A stretch of 64,000 nt of DNA, taken from Lachnospiraceae bacterium C6A11. GTDB lineage: Bacteria; Bacillota; Clostridia; Lachnospirales; Lachnospiraceae. This document shows positions 9,227 through 20,729 of this stretch, one piece after another; positions within the stretch are counted from its first letter, which is position 1, and every line of letters starts with the position of its first letter. The translations under genes and the position numbers were made by a program. The stretch spans positions 45,563-109,562 of the forward strand of contig JNKY01000002.1 of the NCBI GenBank assembly GCA_000702245.1. Direction: 5' to 3'. The notes beneath the pieces are model-generated. The model worked only from the letters and a program-made list of their open reading frames with translations, searched no databases and was not told the DNA's origin.

Positions 9227-10285
9227 TTGGATATAAATGATACTCTAGATGAGAGAAAAGAAATCATCCTGAAGGCTATCATTTCGAATTACCTTGAAAC
9301 CGGCGAACCGGTCGGCTCAAGAACCATTTCAAAGTATACCGATCTAAACCTCAGCTCAGCAACCATAAGAAACGAGATGTCGGATCTTGAAGAGCTCGGA
9401 TATATAGTTCAGCCGCATACATCGGCAGGACGTATTCCGACGGACAAGGGCTACAGATTCTACGTTGACAGGATGATGTCTGAGAAGGAGGAAAGCGAAG
9501 CGGCTCAGGGCGCGCTTCTGGAGAGGGTCGACAAACTCGAATCACTCCTGAAGCAGGTTGCCAAGGTGCTTGCATATAATACACAATATGCCACCATGGT
9601 AACGTCACCAAGGATGCTCAACAGACAGATCAAATTCATCCAGCTTTCACAGGTGGATGAAACTAAGCTGGTAGCAGTCATAGTTGTCGGGAACAACGTG
9701 GCCAGAAACCGGCTTATCGATGTTGACAGACCGCTTGGCAATGAGGAGGTGCTGAAGTTCAACCTGCTCCTTAATACATTTCTTCAGGGAACGCTCGTTA
9801 ATGAGATCAATCTCGAAATGATGCAGACCATGAAAGAACAGGCAGGGGACTACGCGGACATACTTGAGAAGATATTCGAAGGAATAGTTGACGTGGTGCG
9901 TCAGGCGGAAGAGACAGAGATCTATACGAGTGGTGCATCAAATCTTCTTAAGCTTGGAGAGCCCGGGGATGTGAACCGCGCAAGCGCGCTTCTTGAAACA
10001 TTTGAAGATAAGCAGGAGCTTGGAGAACTTGCTTCAGCTGCTCTTCGCCACGGAGAAGAAAGTGGCGACAATAATATCCAGATATACATCGGCGACGAAT
10101 CGCCGGTCGAGAACATGAAGGATTATTCAATAGTTACATCGACTTATGAGCTTCCTGAGGGTGCAAAGGGAACTATCGGAATAATAGGCCCGAAGCGAAT
10201 GGATTACAAGAAGGTCGTAAATACATTGAAGAGTCTTACGGACGAACTTGATACCATATTCCGAAAGGAAGAGAAAAAGGGGTGA
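9227..10285 (+). CDS. hrcA: Heat-inducible transcription repressor HrcA
   Basis: Start chosen at TTG 9227, behind AAAGGCGG with 7-base spacing; the upstream GTG at 9197 lies inside the CIRCE operator and lacks a ribosome site. The resulting 352-residue protein begins with the typical HrcA winged-helix region (ERKEIILKAIISNYLETGEPVGS) including the conserved SSATIRNEM recognition helix and the GYIVQPHTSAGRIPTDKGYRFYVD block (broken here only for description), followed by the GAF-like dimerisation domain. HrcA represses its own operon through CIRCE. First gene of hrcA-grpE-dnaK-dnaJ. Confidence 0.96.
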   Translation: MDINDTLDERKEIILKAIISNYLETGEPVGSRTISKYTDLNLSSATIRNEMSDLEELGYIVQPHTSAGRIPTDKGYRFYVDRMMSEKEESEAAQGALLERVDKLESLLKQVAKVLAYNTQYATMVTSPRMLNRQIKFIQLSQVDETKLVAVIVVGNNVARNRLIDVDRPLGNEEVLKFNLLLNTFLQGTLVNEINLEMMQTMKEQAGDYADILEKIFEGIVDVVRQAEETEIYTSGASNLLKLGEPGDVNRASALLETFEDKQELGELASAALRHGEESGDNNIQIYIGDESPVENMKDYSIVTSTYELPEGAKGTIGIIGPKRMDYKKVVNTLKSLTDELDTIFRKEEKKG

Positions 10286-10292
10286 ATGAAGA

Positions 10293-10973
10293 ATGGCAGG
10301 AATGAGTATGGCGGAAATGCTCCAGTCTCTGCAGGATGAAAAGGAAGAAAAGGACGGTGCCGGAACTTCCAAGGGTGCGGAGAAGGTCGTTAATGTAGTT
10401 ATAGGGCAGCCGATAGACGGAACTATAGTTACGGTTGATGATGAGCAGTACATAGCTGCGGAGGATGCCGATGCAAAGAGACCTAAGCCGATTCCTAAAA
10501 AGAACAGGCGGGGCAACAAAGAGCTGATGGCCGAGCTTGACAGAACCAAAGAGCTTGCCGAAGGCAATAAGGAAAAATACCAGCGACTGATGGCCGAGTT
10601 TGATAATGCAAGAGCCAGAAGCGAGAAGGAAAATTCCAAGATGTTTGATTACGGTGCCAAGGATACACTTGAGAAGCTTCTCCCTATAGTGGACGACTTC
10701 GAAAGAGCTTTGGAGAATATCCCTGAGAATGAAAAGGGTGCCTTCTCAGACGGAATTGAGATGATCTACAAGAAGATGATGGATACGCTTAAGGGAATCG
10801 GTGTTGAGCCGATGAACGCAGCAGACAAACCATTTGATCCTAATTTCCACAATGCGGTAATACATGTTGAGGATGAGAATTATCCTGAAAACACTGTTGT
10901 CGAAGAGATGCAGAAGGGTTACATGTATAAAGATCAGGTGCTCCGTCACAGCATGGTAAAGGTTGCCAATTAA
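10293..10973 (+). CDS. grpE: Nucleotide exchange factor GrpE
   Basis: GrpE releases ADP from DnaK. The 226-residue protein has a poorly conserved 75-residue N-terminus rich in Lys/Glu/Asp, a long coiled coil (about 75-130), then the conserved GrpE core: LLPIVDDFERAL and the C-terminal beta-wing segment ending VLRHSMVKVAN, with the characteristic FDPNFHNAV. It starts 7 bases after the hrcA stop behind AAGGGGTG. Co-transcribed with hrcA and dnaK under CIRCE control. Confidence 0.95.
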   Translation: MAGMSMAEMLQSLQDEKEEKDGAGTSKGAEKVVNVVIGQPIDGTIVTVDDEQYIAAEDADAKRPKPIPKKNRRGNKELMAELDRTKELAEGNKEKYQRLMAEFDNARARSEKENSKMFDYGAKDTLEKLLPIVDDFERALENIPENEKGAFSDGIEMIYKKMMDTLKGIGVEPMNAADKPFDPNFHNAVIHVEDENYPENTVVEEMQKGYMYKDQVLRHSMVKVAN

Positions 10974-10995
10974 TATATATTTTAAATGAAATTAA

Positions 10996-12873
<1,878 letters not shown>

Positions 12874-12901
12874 AATATAATACGGTAAATTAAATTTCAG
12901 C

Positions 12902-12946
12902 ATGGATTCGTATCTGCAGGTGTATTTCCCGCAGATGCGAATCCAT
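12902..12946 (+). other. Long stem-loop between dnaK and dnaJ
   Basis: ATGGATTCGTATCTGC (12902-12917) pairs with GCAGATGCGAATCCAT (12931-12946), 16 bp with one G-U pair and a 13-base loop. No T-run follows, so an RNA processing, stability or partial attenuation hairpin is more likely than full termination; it could set the DnaK:DnaJ ratio. Confidence 0.7.
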
Positions 12947-12980
12947 TGTGAGTATAAGGAAAGAGTAAAAGGGGATATTT

Positions 12981-14150
12981 ATGGCGGAAGCAATTGACAA
13001 GAGAGACGCGTATGAGGTACTTGGGGTTTCACGAAACGCGAACGATAATGATTTGAAGAAGGCATACAGAGTCCTTGCCAAGAAATATCATCCGGACGCC
13101 AATCCGGGGGATATGGAGGCTGAGGAGAAGTTCAAGGAAGCTTCAGAGGCTTACGCTATCCTCAGTGATGCTGAAAACAGGAAGAAATACGATCAGTACG
13201 GATGGGCTGCATTTGATCCTAACGGACAGGGCGGCGATGCGGGCTTTGATTTCGCAGATATGGGCGATATCTTCGGAGATATCTTCGGTGATATGTTCGG
13301 AGGCGGAAATAAGAAGACACAGACAAGTGGACCTGTTAAGGGTGCTGATATCAAGACGACTATCAGATGTACCTTTGAAGAGGCTGCATTCGGAACTCAG
13401 ACAGAGGTTGAACTTCCTCTGAAGGATGAGTGTCCTGTTTGTCAGGGAAGCGGTGCTCAACCTGGACATCCGGCAGAGACCTGCGGCAAGTGTGGCGGTA
13501 AGGGTCAGGTTGCTCTTACACAGCAGTCACTTTTCGGTATGACAAGAACTATCCAGACCTGTCCTGATTGCCAGGGTAGTGGAAAGATAATCAAGTTCAA
13601 GTGTAGTAACTGTGCAGGTTCGGGCTTTGTTAAGAGCAAGAAGATCATCCAGATCAAGGTTCCTGCAGGTATCGATAACGGACAGAGCATCAGACTTCGT
13701 GAGATGGGCGAGCCGGGTATGAACGGCGGAGCAAGAGGTGACCTTATCGTTACTATCCTTGTTGATAAGCATGCAATATTCCAGAGACAGGAGTATGATC
13801 TGTATTCAACCGAGCAGGTTGCATTTACTCAGGCTGCTCTCGGTGGCAAGATAACGATCAATACCATCGACGGACCTTATGAATATGATCTTACACCTGG
13901 TACACAGACCAATACAAAGATCACTCTTAAGGGCAAGGGTATCCCTACTCTGAGAAATAAAAACGTCAGAGGTAACCACTATGTAACTCTTATGGTTGAG
14001 GTTCCTGAGAACCTTACCGAGGAACAGAAGCAGGTTCTTAAACAGCAGGCAGATCCATATGCTGTTGAAGTTAGAGCTGCTACGGATTCACTTGGTGGCT
14101 TCTCCTTCGTCGGACATAAGAAAAAGAAAAAAGGAATAAAGAAAGTATGA
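12981..14150 (+). CDS. dnaJ: Chaperone DnaJ (Hsp40)
   Basis: A type I Hsp40 of 389 residues. The J domain has the HPD motif (YHPDANPG, about 34-41) that stimulates DnaK ATPase, followed by a Gly/Phe-rich region ([15 protein letters not shown]). Four zinc-binding CxxCxGxG repeats are visible in order: [24 protein letters not shown] and CSNCAGSG. The C-terminal substrate-binding domains end in a lysine-rich tail. Its stop overlaps the prmA start by 4 bases (ATGA), so the two are translationally coupled. Confidence 0.97.
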   Translation: MAEAIDKRDAYEVLGVSRNANDNDLKKAYRVLAKKYHPDANPGDMEAEEKFKEASEAYAILSDAENRKKYDQYGWAAFDPNGQGGDAGFDFADMGDIFGDIFGDMFGGGNKKTQTSGPVKGADIKTTIRCTFEEAAFGTQTEVELPLKDECPVCQGSGAQPGHPAETCGKCGGKGQVALTQQSLFGMTRTIQTCPDCQGSGKIIKFKCSNCAGSGFVKSKKIIQIKVPAGIDNGQSIRLREMGEPGMNGGARGDLIVTILVDKHAIFQRQEYDLYSTEQVAFTQAALGGKITINTIDGPYEYDLTPGTQTNTKITLKGKGIPTLRNKNVRGNHYVTLMVEVPENLTEEQKQVLKQQADPYAVEVRAATDSLGGFSFVGHKKKKKGIKKV

Positions 14151-15208
14151 TATGGAAGAAGTTAACGATCGATACGAGTGTTGAAGCAGTTGATCTTATC
14201 AGTGAATTTCTCAGTGAACTTGGAGTAGAGGGCGTTATGATTGAAGATAATGTTCCTATTTCCGAGGAAGACCTGGAAATGATGTTTGTGGATATACCTG
14301 CTACACTCGGAGAAGACGATGGCACAGCCAAAGTTTCCTGCTTCGTTGACGATTCATTTGATATTAATTCTCTTAAGGCGGATATAGCGGCAGAGCTTGT
14401 CCGCCTTGAAGAGTTTATAGACGTAGGCAGTAAGGATATTACTGTCAGCGATACAAGTGATGACTCGACCTGGCAGAATAACTGGAAACAGTATTTTAAG
14501 CCATTCAGATTATATGATAATATTGTGATCCTTCCGACCTGGGAGGAGTATGAGGACATCAGACCGGGAGACACTGTTGTAAGGATTGAGTCGGTGATGG
14601 CCTTCGGTACAGGCACACACGAGACGACGAAGCTCTGTATCGGCCAGTTGAAGAAATACCTTAAGGACGGACAGTCTGTATTTGATATTGGAAGTGGCAG
14701 TGGTATCCTTTCGATAATCAGTGTATATCTCGGGGCCGGCTATGTTCACGGTATGGATATCGATCCTGATGCGGTTAAGGCAAGCCTTGAGAATGCAGAG
14801 GCTAACGGCTTCGATAAGGATAGGATTGACTTTACCTGCGGCAACCTGCTTGACAGTAATTATATCGCCGGAGTTTCGAGAAGAAAGGGCGATTTCGATA
14901 AGAAGCAGGCTGAGGACATGAGTGCTGCCGGTAATATCGAGAGTGACGGCGCTGCAAAATCGGCTGAAGACAGTAAGACAGCAGCTGTGGACAGGCAGTA
15001 TGATATCGTTGTTGCAAATATACTTGCAGACGTTATCATGCCTCTTTCTGCTGTTGTAAGACCTTATATGAAGGAGGATGGACTCTTCATTACTTCAGGT
15101 ATCATCGATACCAAGGAGGAAGAGGTTAAAGCAGAACTCTTGAAGAACGGCTTTGATATCATCGATGTCATTCATATGGGCGAGTGGGTATCGATAGTCT
15201 GCAAGTAA
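14147..15208 (+). CDS. prmA: Ribosomal protein L11 methyltransferase
   Basis: PrmA trimethylates ribosomal protein L11. The N-terminal domain is followed by [12 protein letters not shown], the diagnostic [10 protein letters not shown] (about 152-161), the SAM-binding motif [13 protein letters not shown] (178-189) and the NxL-type motif [10 protein letters not shown]. At 353 residues it is about 40 longer than usual because of a polar insert at about 243-283 (Ser/Ala/Asp/Lys-rich) between the acidic SAM-binding loop and the VANIL motif. The start overlaps dnaJ by 4 bases; prmA after dnaJ is the common Firmicute order. Confidence 0.95.
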   Translation: MIWKKLTIDTSVEAVDLISEFLSELGVEGVMIEDNVPISEEDLEMMFVDIPATLGEDDGTAKVSCFVDDSFDINSLKADIAAELVRLEEFIDVGSKDITVSDTSDDSTWQNNWKQYFKPFRLYDNIVILPTWEEYEDIRPGDTVVRIESVMAFGTGTHETTKLCIGQLKKYLKDGQSVFDIGSGSGILSIISVYLGAGYVHGMDIDPDAVKASLENAEANGFDKDRIDFTCGNLLDSNYIAGVSRRKGDFDKKQAEDMSAAGNIESDGAAKSAEDSKTAAVDRQYDIVVANILADVIMPLSAVVRPYMKEDGLFITSGIIDTKEEEVKAELLKNGFDIIDVIHMGEWVSIVCK

Positions 15209-15225
15209 CTATAGAGAGGTGTTAA

Positions 15226-15801
15226 ATGCTTCTGAGCGACGCAAGAGAGTATTATATTAAATATCTGGGCGATGGGCATAAGATGTATCTTGATGACATC
15301 AAACGCTACGAAGAGTTTAAGGCCATGAACATCCCTGAACGGACTAAGGCTGAGTGGGATGATGAAATAGTTGCGATGTATTTTAAAACTCTTCATGATG
15401 ATCCGGATGATGTCTGGGCAAAACATGATCGTATCATCGGTATTCTCAAAAAAAAGCGATGTGATTACCTAAAATGGGGCAAGCTGCTTCTTGATGAGTT
15501 GGAAGGCTTTGAGTATCTGAATAAAAAGAATAAGATACTTATTATTGAAAATATGGCCGGAAGAGACCGGTATCATAAGGGTGGAGCTTATATCATCATC
15601 ACGAAGACGCCTTATGCTGAGCGGCTTGATCAGATCATGCAGGAATTCACGGATTTCTATGTGACTGAGGATGATAACCTGAATCAGCTGGGTTGGCGCG
15701 ATATCAGAGACAGATATAACAGAGCAGTAATAGAATATAACAGAGCCTACAGAAAGTGGACAGAACGCCCGGGTGATGAGGCTTACAGTAGCGAAGAGTA
15801 A
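15226..15801 (+). CDS. Unknown protein in the prmA-rsmE interval
   Basis: A 191-residue soluble protein, rich in Tyr, Asp, Lys and Arg (many YxxxY and DxxY spacings), predicted mostly helical by composition, with no membrane segment or cysteine motif. I do not recognise the family. It has a clear AGAGGTG ribosome site and begins 17 bases after prmA; 109 bases separate it from rsmE. Position inside a run of ribosome-modifying genes could be incidental. The C-terminus is acidic (SSEE). Confidence 0.75.
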   Translation: MLLSDAREYYIKYLGDGHKMYLDDIKRYEEFKAMNIPERTKAEWDDEIVAMYFKTLHDDPDDVWAKHDRIIGILKKKRCDYLKWGKLLLDELEGFEYLNKKNKILIIENMAGRDRYHKGGAYIIITKTPYAERLDQIMQEFTDFYVTEDDNLNQLGWRDIRDRYNRAVIEYNRAYRKWTERPGDEAYSSEE

Positions 15802-15910
15802 TATTGCCGAGTGATCGGTATTACAGGACAAGGAATAATGAGTCTGTTGATTGGAGCAGAATAGTTAAACATATCTGTGGTGTATTTGTAGACAAGGAAA
15901 AATATAAATA

Positions 15911-16780
15911 ATGAGTTTGTACAGATTCTACGTTGAAGGCTGCAGCGATGCATCCGATAAAATATACATATCCGGCAAGGATTATAATCATATAAAGAAT
16001 GTGCTCAGACTGCGCGTTGGTGAAGAGATAATCGTAAGCGACGGTACTTCGAGAGATTATCACTGCAGGATAGCCGGTTACCGTGATGCGGGAGATGCTT
16101 CTTCTGACAGCTCAGCTAAAGGTAGAGGCGGTCATATTGATGAATCAAGCGGCGAGGTCGAAGCGGAGATAATTGATATTACGGATAATTCGACTGAACT
16201 TCCTGCTGACATCATTCTCTTTCAGGGCATGCCTAAGGCTGATAAGTTTGAGCATATCATTCAGAAAACGATCGAGCTTGGCGTTCATGAGATATATCCT
16301 GTCATGATGAAGAGATGCGTCGTAAAACTTGAAGGCGGAAACGGAAATACAGATAAGAATGGTTTCCTTACCGTCAGTTCCAAGGAAGCAAAGAAGGTGC
16401 AGAGATACAACAGCATAGCTGAAGCGGCTGCAAAACAGTCGCAGAGAGGCATTATCCCGGAGGTTAAGAGCTATATATCCTTTAAGCAGGCGGCTGATCT
16501 GGCGTCTGAGATGGATATGGTGCTTGTGCCTTATGAATCGGCTGAGGGGATGGACCATTCCAGAAGCGTGATCGCAGAAGTGAAGAAGCTCTGTGAAACA
16601 ATGCCTAAAAAACCGACTGTAGCTGTATTTATCGGGCCGGAGGGCGGCTTTGCACAGGAGGAGATAGACCTCCTTACAGATAAGGGGGGCGGGATCATTT
16701 CACTTGGAAGAAGGATACTTCGCACGGAAACAGCAGGCCCTACGGTTATGTCTATTCTTGGTTTTGCACTCGATGATTAA
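15911..16780 (+). CDS. rsmE: 16S rRNA (uracil(1498)-N(3))-methyltransferase
   Basis: RsmE methylates N3 of U1498 in 16S rRNA. The protein has the N-terminal PUA-like domain (YRFYVEG...) and a C-terminal SPOUT methyltransferase domain with the trefoil-knot motifs VFIGPEGGF (239-247) and LGRRILRTETA (265-275). At 289 residues it exceeds the usual 240-250; the extra length is mainly a Ser/Asp/Gly-rich insert at about 57-85 inside the PUA domain. Weak AAGGAAAA ribosome site. Sixteen bases ahead of the cysteine desulfurase gene. Confidence 0.94.
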   Translation: MSLYRFYVEGCSDASDKIYISGKDYNHIKNVLRLRVGEEIIVSDGTSRDYHCRIAGYRDAGDASSDSSAKGRGGHIDESSGEVEAEIIDITDNSTELPADIILFQGMPKADKFEHIIQKTIELGVHEIYPVMMKRCVVKLEGGNGNTDKNGFLTVSSKEAKKVQRYNSIAEAAAKQSQRGIIPEVKSYISFKQAADLASEMDMVLVPYESAEGMDHSRSVIAEVKKLCETMPKKPTVAVFIGPEGGFAQEEIDLLTDKGGGIISLGRRILRTETAGPTVMSILGFALDD

Positions 16781-16795
16781 AAGGTTGGTAAAGAC

Positions 16796-17938
16796 ATGGA
16801 AATATATTTTGACAATTCGGCAACAACAAAGGTATATCCTGCGGTTAAGGATATCATGATCAAAGTGATGGAGGAGGATTATGGCAATCCTTCTTCACTT
16901 CATATGAAGGGCGTAGAGGCTGAGAGATATATAAAGAAAGCGGCTGATACTGTTGCGAAGACGCTTCGCTGTAAGCCGGAAGAGTTGATATTTACAAGTG
17001 GTGGAACAGAGAGTAATAATCTTGCTCTGATCGGTACGGCGCTTGCGAAAAACAGACTCGGAAAGCATATCATATCGACAACGATTGAGCACGCATCGGT
17101 ACATGCAACACTTGATTTCCTGAAGAGTCAGGGCTTTGAGATAACTCTTATCGGAACGGATGAGCACGGTGTGGTTGATCATGCTGAGGTTGCTAAGGCT
17201 GTCAGAGAGGATACAATACTTGTTTCCTGCATGATGGTAAATAATGAGGTTGGCGCGATCGAGCCGGTTGCTGAGATTTCGGGTGCTGTTAAAAAGATCA
17301 ATCCTGATATTTATATGCATGTTGATGCGATTCAGGCTTACGGGAAGCTTCCTGTTTATCCTTCAAAGCTTGGCGCAGACCTTGTTTCAATAAGCGGTCA
17401 TAAAATACACGGACCGAAGGGATCAGGGGCTCTCTATGTTAAAAAAGGCATCCTGATAAGACCTATCATTTACGGTGGCGGACAAGGTAACGGTATGCGT
17501 TCGGGAACCGAAAATGTTCCGGCTATCGCAGGCTTTGGAGTGGCTGCAGAAGAGTCCTTCAGAGATTTTGATAAGAAAATAGAGCATATCAGTGCGGTTA
17601 AGGAGTATCTTATAGAGAAGCTTACCTCTCTTCCGGAGGTCTACAACAATTCCGGTGATGCACCGCATATTGCAAGCTTCAGCTTTGTAGGGGTAAGAAG
17701 TGAGGTTATGCTTCACAGCCTTGAGGATAGAGGTATCTATACTTCATCGGGTTCGGCATGCTCTTCTCATAAGAGAGCGGCAAGTAATGTCCTTACATCC
17801 ATGGGGCTGACCAAGGACAGACTTGAATCGACGCTACGCTTTAGTATCGGAGAGGATAACACAAAAGAGCAGGTTGATACTGTATTTGAGGTTATAAGCG
17901 GGCTGCTTCCGATGCTCAGACAGTTTACGAGAAAATAA
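16796..17938 (+). CDS. Cysteine desulfurase, NifS/IscS-like
   Basis: A 380-residue PLP enzyme that takes sulfur from cysteine and passes it as a persulfide to acceptors such as ThiI, MnmA or Fe-S scaffold proteins. The N-terminal FDNSATTK, the conserved histidine in TIEHASV, the PLP-binding lysine in SGHKIHGPKG and the catalytic cysteine in SSGSACSS are all present, so the enzyme looks active. In many Firmicutes such a gene lies directly before thiI; here glnN and a structured element lie between (thiI begins at 20730). It ends in a strong terminator. Precise partner therefore inferred, with tRNA 4-thiouridine synthesis as the most likely role. Confidence 0.92.
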   Translation: MEIYFDNSATTKVYPAVKDIMIKVMEEDYGNPSSLHMKGVEAERYIKKAADTVAKTLRCKPEELIFTSGGTESNNLALIGTALAKNRLGKHIISTTIEHASVHATLDFLKSQGFEITLIGTDEHGVVDHAEVAKAVREDTILVSCMMVNNEVGAIEPVAEISGAVKKINPDIYMHVDAIQAYGKLPVYPSKLGADLVSISGHKIHGPKGSGALYVKKGILIRPIIYGGGQGNGMRSGTENVPAIAGFGVAAEESFRDFDKKIEHISAVKEYLIEKLTSLPEVYNNSGDAPHIASFSFVGVRSEVMLHSLEDRGIYTSSGSACSSHKRAASNVLTSMGLTKDRLESTLRFSIGEDNTKEQVDTVFEVISGLLPMLRQFTRK

Positions 17939-18022
17939 AACATTATATGCCTTGTTAATGATTTTGGCTGAATAGTTAGTGGCGTGTTTTTTATATTCAA
18001 AAACAAGCTGGATTAAAGTCGA

Positions 18023-18065
18023 AGTGTGTAGACTTAATTATATTAAGTTTACACACTGTTTTTTA
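18023..18065 (+). terminator. Rho-independent terminator after the cysteine desulfurase
   Basis: AGTGTGTAGACTTAAT pairs with ATTAAGTTTACACACT (one G-U) followed by GTTTTTTA. It ends the long run that starts with hrcA. The rest of the 300-base gap before glnN holds a promoter and a leader of about 125 bases. Confidence 0.9.
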
Positions 18066-18097
18066 TGCCAAAATGATGTATCTAAATTATGATAATA

Positions 18098-18106
18098 TGG
18101 TATAAT
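18098..18106 (+). promoter_or_regulatory. Extended -10 promoter of glnN
   Basis: TGGTATAAT is a perfect extended -10 about 133 bases before the glnN start. The leader contains a second TTGACA (18152-18157) without a convincing -10. Confidence 0.6.
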
Positions 18107-18238
18107 GCTATTTGTTTTTATGAAATGAGTGTCAGATGTATATAAATATGATTGACATATCGCATAAGGACATTGAAATATTTATGTATCTTAGTTAACT
18201 ATCTTTGTTGAACTTGGATGATATAGGAGGAAAGAACG

Positions 18239-20344
18239 ATGGAAAAGGTAAGGAGTATTCCGGATTTTTACGGATGCCTGGTGTTTAATGACAGAGTTAT
18301 GAAGGAGAGACTTCCGAAGGATGTTTACAAAGCAGTGCAGAGCACGGCTAAGCAGGGTGTTCATCTTCAGCTTGAGGTCGCAAATACAGTTGCCACAGTT
18401 ATGAAGAACTGGGCTCTGGAGAACGGTGCGACACATTATACACATTGGTTCCAGCCGATGACCGGTCTTACCGCAGAGAAGCACGACAGCTTTATCACAC
18501 CTCTTGATGACGGTACAGTTATCATGGAGTTTTCCGGCAAGGAGCTTATCAAGGGTGAGCCTGATGCTTCAAGCTTTCCTTCAGGTGGAATCAGATCAAC
18601 TTACGAGGCCAGAGGATATACAGCATGGGATCCTTCTTCGCCTGCTTTTATAAAGGATGGCACACTTTATATACCGACAGCATTCTGTTCATACAGAGGA
18701 CAGGCTCTTGATAAGAAGACGCCGCTCCTTCGTTCGATGGATGCTATTTCGAATTCAGCAGTAAGAGTTCTTCACCTTCTTGGCAAGACTGATATTAATA
18801 GAGTAAATGTAACGGTTGGCGCTGAGCAGGAGTATTTCCTTATCGATAAGGAACTCTATAAGGACAGGAAGGATCTCATGATGTGTGGCCGTACACTTCT
18901 CGGTGCTCCGGCTCCAAAGGGACAGGAGATGGAGGATCATTACTTTGGCGTGCTTAAGCCAAAGGTTGCCGAGTTCATGAAGGAGCTTGACAACGAGCTT
19001 TGGAAGCTTGGTGTTCCTTCGAAGACAAAGCATAACGAGGTTGCGCCGGCTCAGCATGAGCTTGCACCTGTATTTGAGACTGCAAATGTGGCTGTTGATC
19101 ACAACCAGCTTACAATGGAAATGATGAAGAAGGTTGCTGATAAGTTCGGCTATGCCTGCCTGCTTCACGAGAAGCCTTTCGCGGGTGTTAATGGTTCCGG
19201 CAAGCATAATAACTGGTCGATCTCGACGGATGCAGGAGAGAACCTCCTGAACCCTGGCAAGACACCTGGCGAAAACACATCCTTCCTTGTATTTCTTATG
19301 GCTGTAATCGCCGCTGTTGACGATTATGCTGATTTCCTGAGACTTTCTGTTGCTACACCGGGAAATGATCACAGACTTGGCGCTAACGAGGCTCCACCGG
19401 CTATCATTTCTGTGTTTATCGGTGAGGAGCTCGATGCTGTTATGAAGGCTATCGAGAAGGGTGAGCATTATACAGGCGCAGGCAAGACAAAGATCAGCTG
19501 GGCAAATATTCTGCCGCATATTACTATTGATACAACTGACAGAAATAGAACATCGCCGTTCGCATTCACAGGAAATAAATTTGAGTTCCGTTCACCGGGC
19601 TCAGCCCTTTCCGTAGCGCAGCCGATGATCGTTTTAAATACAGCTGTTGCCGAAGAACTCGACAAGATCTACGAGGCTCTTAAGGACGTTCCGCAGGATG
19701 AGCTTGATGAGAAGATATATCAGCTTCTCCAGAAGCTTCTGAAGGAGCATAAGAAGGTTATCTTCAATGGCGACGGATATGCAGATGAATGGATCGAGGA
19801 GGCTGCAAGACGCGGTCTTCCTAACTATAAATCAAGCCCTGAGGCTATTCCTCACATCATCGATGAGAAGAACATCGAGCTCATGAAGAAGCACAATGTT
19901 CTCTCAGAGGAGGAGATGAGAGCTAAGTACGAGATCTTCCTTGAGAACTACAACAAGGTGATCCATATCGAGGCGCTCACAATGCAGGAGATGGTTCGTA
20001 AGGACGTGACAGCAGGTATCGTTCTCTACATGAAGGACGTTACAAATGAAGCTCTGAAGAAGAAGCAGCTGCTTCCTAACCTTAACTGTAACTACGAGGA
20101 GAATATCATCACTACACTTGATGAGACAGAAAATACAATGTTTGATATGCTAGCAAAGCTTACTGAGGATACAAAGAAGGCTGAGGGCATCACAGATCTT
20201 CTTGAGGCTGCGAAGTTCTACCATGATGTGATCCTTGCGGATATGGAAGAGCTGCGTAAGTCGGTAGATAAGGCTGAGGCGATCATTCCGAACAGTTATC
20301 TGCCGTATCCTACTTACGGAGAGCTTTTATTCTCACTTCGTTAA
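18239..20344 (+). CDS. glnN: Glutamine synthetase type III
   Basis: GlnN makes glutamine from glutamate and ammonia using ATP and is the main ammonia-assimilating enzyme in many anaerobes. The 701-residue length is diagnostic for type III, much larger than GlnA (about 450). Recognisable blocks are the GSIII N-terminal region, KHNEVAPAQHELAP (family-specific metal/substrate region) and NGSGKHNNWS, the ATP-binding equivalent. AGGAGG lies before the ATG. The gene is monocistronic, with its own promoter and 125-base leader, and interrupts the usual cysteine desulfurase-thiI pair. Confidence 0.97.
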   Translation: MEKVRSIPDFYGCLVFNDRVMKERLPKDVYKAVQSTAKQGVHLQLEVANTVATVMKNWALENGATHYTHWFQPMTGLTAEKHDSFITPLDDGTVIMEFSGKELIKGEPDASSFPSGGIRSTYEARGYTAWDPSSPAFIKDGTLYIPTAFCSYRGQALDKKTPLLRSMDAISNSAVRVLHLLGKTDINRVNVTVGAEQEYFLIDKELYKDRKDLMMCGRTLLGAPAPKGQEMEDHYFGVLKPKVAEFMKELDNELWKLGVPSKTKHNEVAPAQHELAPVFETANVAVDHNQLTMEMMKKVADKFGYACLLHEKPFAGVNGSGKHNNWSISTDAGENLLNPGKTPGENTSFLVFLMAVIAAVDDYADFLRLSVATPGNDHRLGANEAPPAIISVFIGEELDAVMKAIEKGEHYTGAGKTKISWANILPHITIDTTDRNRTSPFAFTGNKFEFRSPGSALSVAQPMIVLNTAVAEELDKIYEALKDVPQDELDEKIYQLLQKLLKEHKKVIFNGDGYADEWIEEAARRGLPNYKSSPEAIPHIIDEKNIELMKKHNVLSEEEMRAKYEIFLENYNKVIHIEALTMQEMVRKDVTAGIVLYMKDVTNEALKKKQLLPNLNCNYEENIITTLDETENTMFDMLAKLTEDTKKAEGITDLLEAAKFYHDVILADMEELRKSVDKAEAIIPNSYLPYPTYGELLFSLR

Positions 20345-20370
20345 ATCATTTTTCATAACAAATGTATATA

Positions 20371-20616
20371 GCTCGGATGGATGATTCCATATGTAATGTG
20401 GAATCGCCCGCGCGGCAGGTATATGTGTTTTCGAGACCGTTGTGGGTCTCGGCGCTTAACGATTCAGACGCCGACGAAGGAGGTGGCTGAGAGTTTAGCG
20501 AGCGCAGCGGCCGTTAGGGGACCCGTCACGTCCGAGAGGTTGTCTCGAAAACATATATATCTGCTCAGCTAGGGCGAACAAAACCAAGAGCTCGGAATCA
20601 TTCATCCGAGCTCTTG
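20371..20616. repeat. Structured intergenic element with nested inverted repeats (fills most of the 385-base glnN-thiI gap)
   Basis: Outer inverted repeat GCTCGGATGGATGATTCC (20371-20388) / GGAATCATTCATCCGAGC (20594-20611), 18 bp with one G-U. Inner 17-bp repeat 20421-20437 / 20542-20558 (ATATGTGTTTTCGAGAC and its near reverse complement) around a GC-rich core of 104 bases with its own small hairpins. The right outer arm can alternatively form CAAGAGCTCGG/CCGAGCTCTTG (20585-20616). The 13-mer TTTTCGAGACCGT recurs in the element at 58751-58838. Longest reading frame in it is short and not credible. Confidence 0.75.
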
Positions 20617-20641
20617 ATATTATGATGAAAATTGATTAATA

Positions 20642-20670
20642 TGGCACAAGAAGTATTAGTCTGCTATAAT
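20642..20670 (+). promoter_or_regulatory. Promoter of thiI
   Basis: TGGCAC, 17 bases, then TATAAT (20665-20670) with an extended TGC before it; about 60 bases upstream of the thiI ATG. Confidence 0.5.
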
Positions 20671-20729
20671 CAATGAAATGCAACAAGTTTATGAGCTTTG
20701 CAAGAAAGTAAAGAAGAAGGATATTAGAA

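Noticed and set aside
18107..18238. Glutamine-type riboswitch in the glnN leader
   Set aside because: The leader is AT-rich without convincing conserved stems of a known class.
18755..19519. 254-codon reading frame on the minus strand within glnN
   Set aside because: Fully antisense to a certain gene, no ribosome site, composition explained by the codon bias of glnN.
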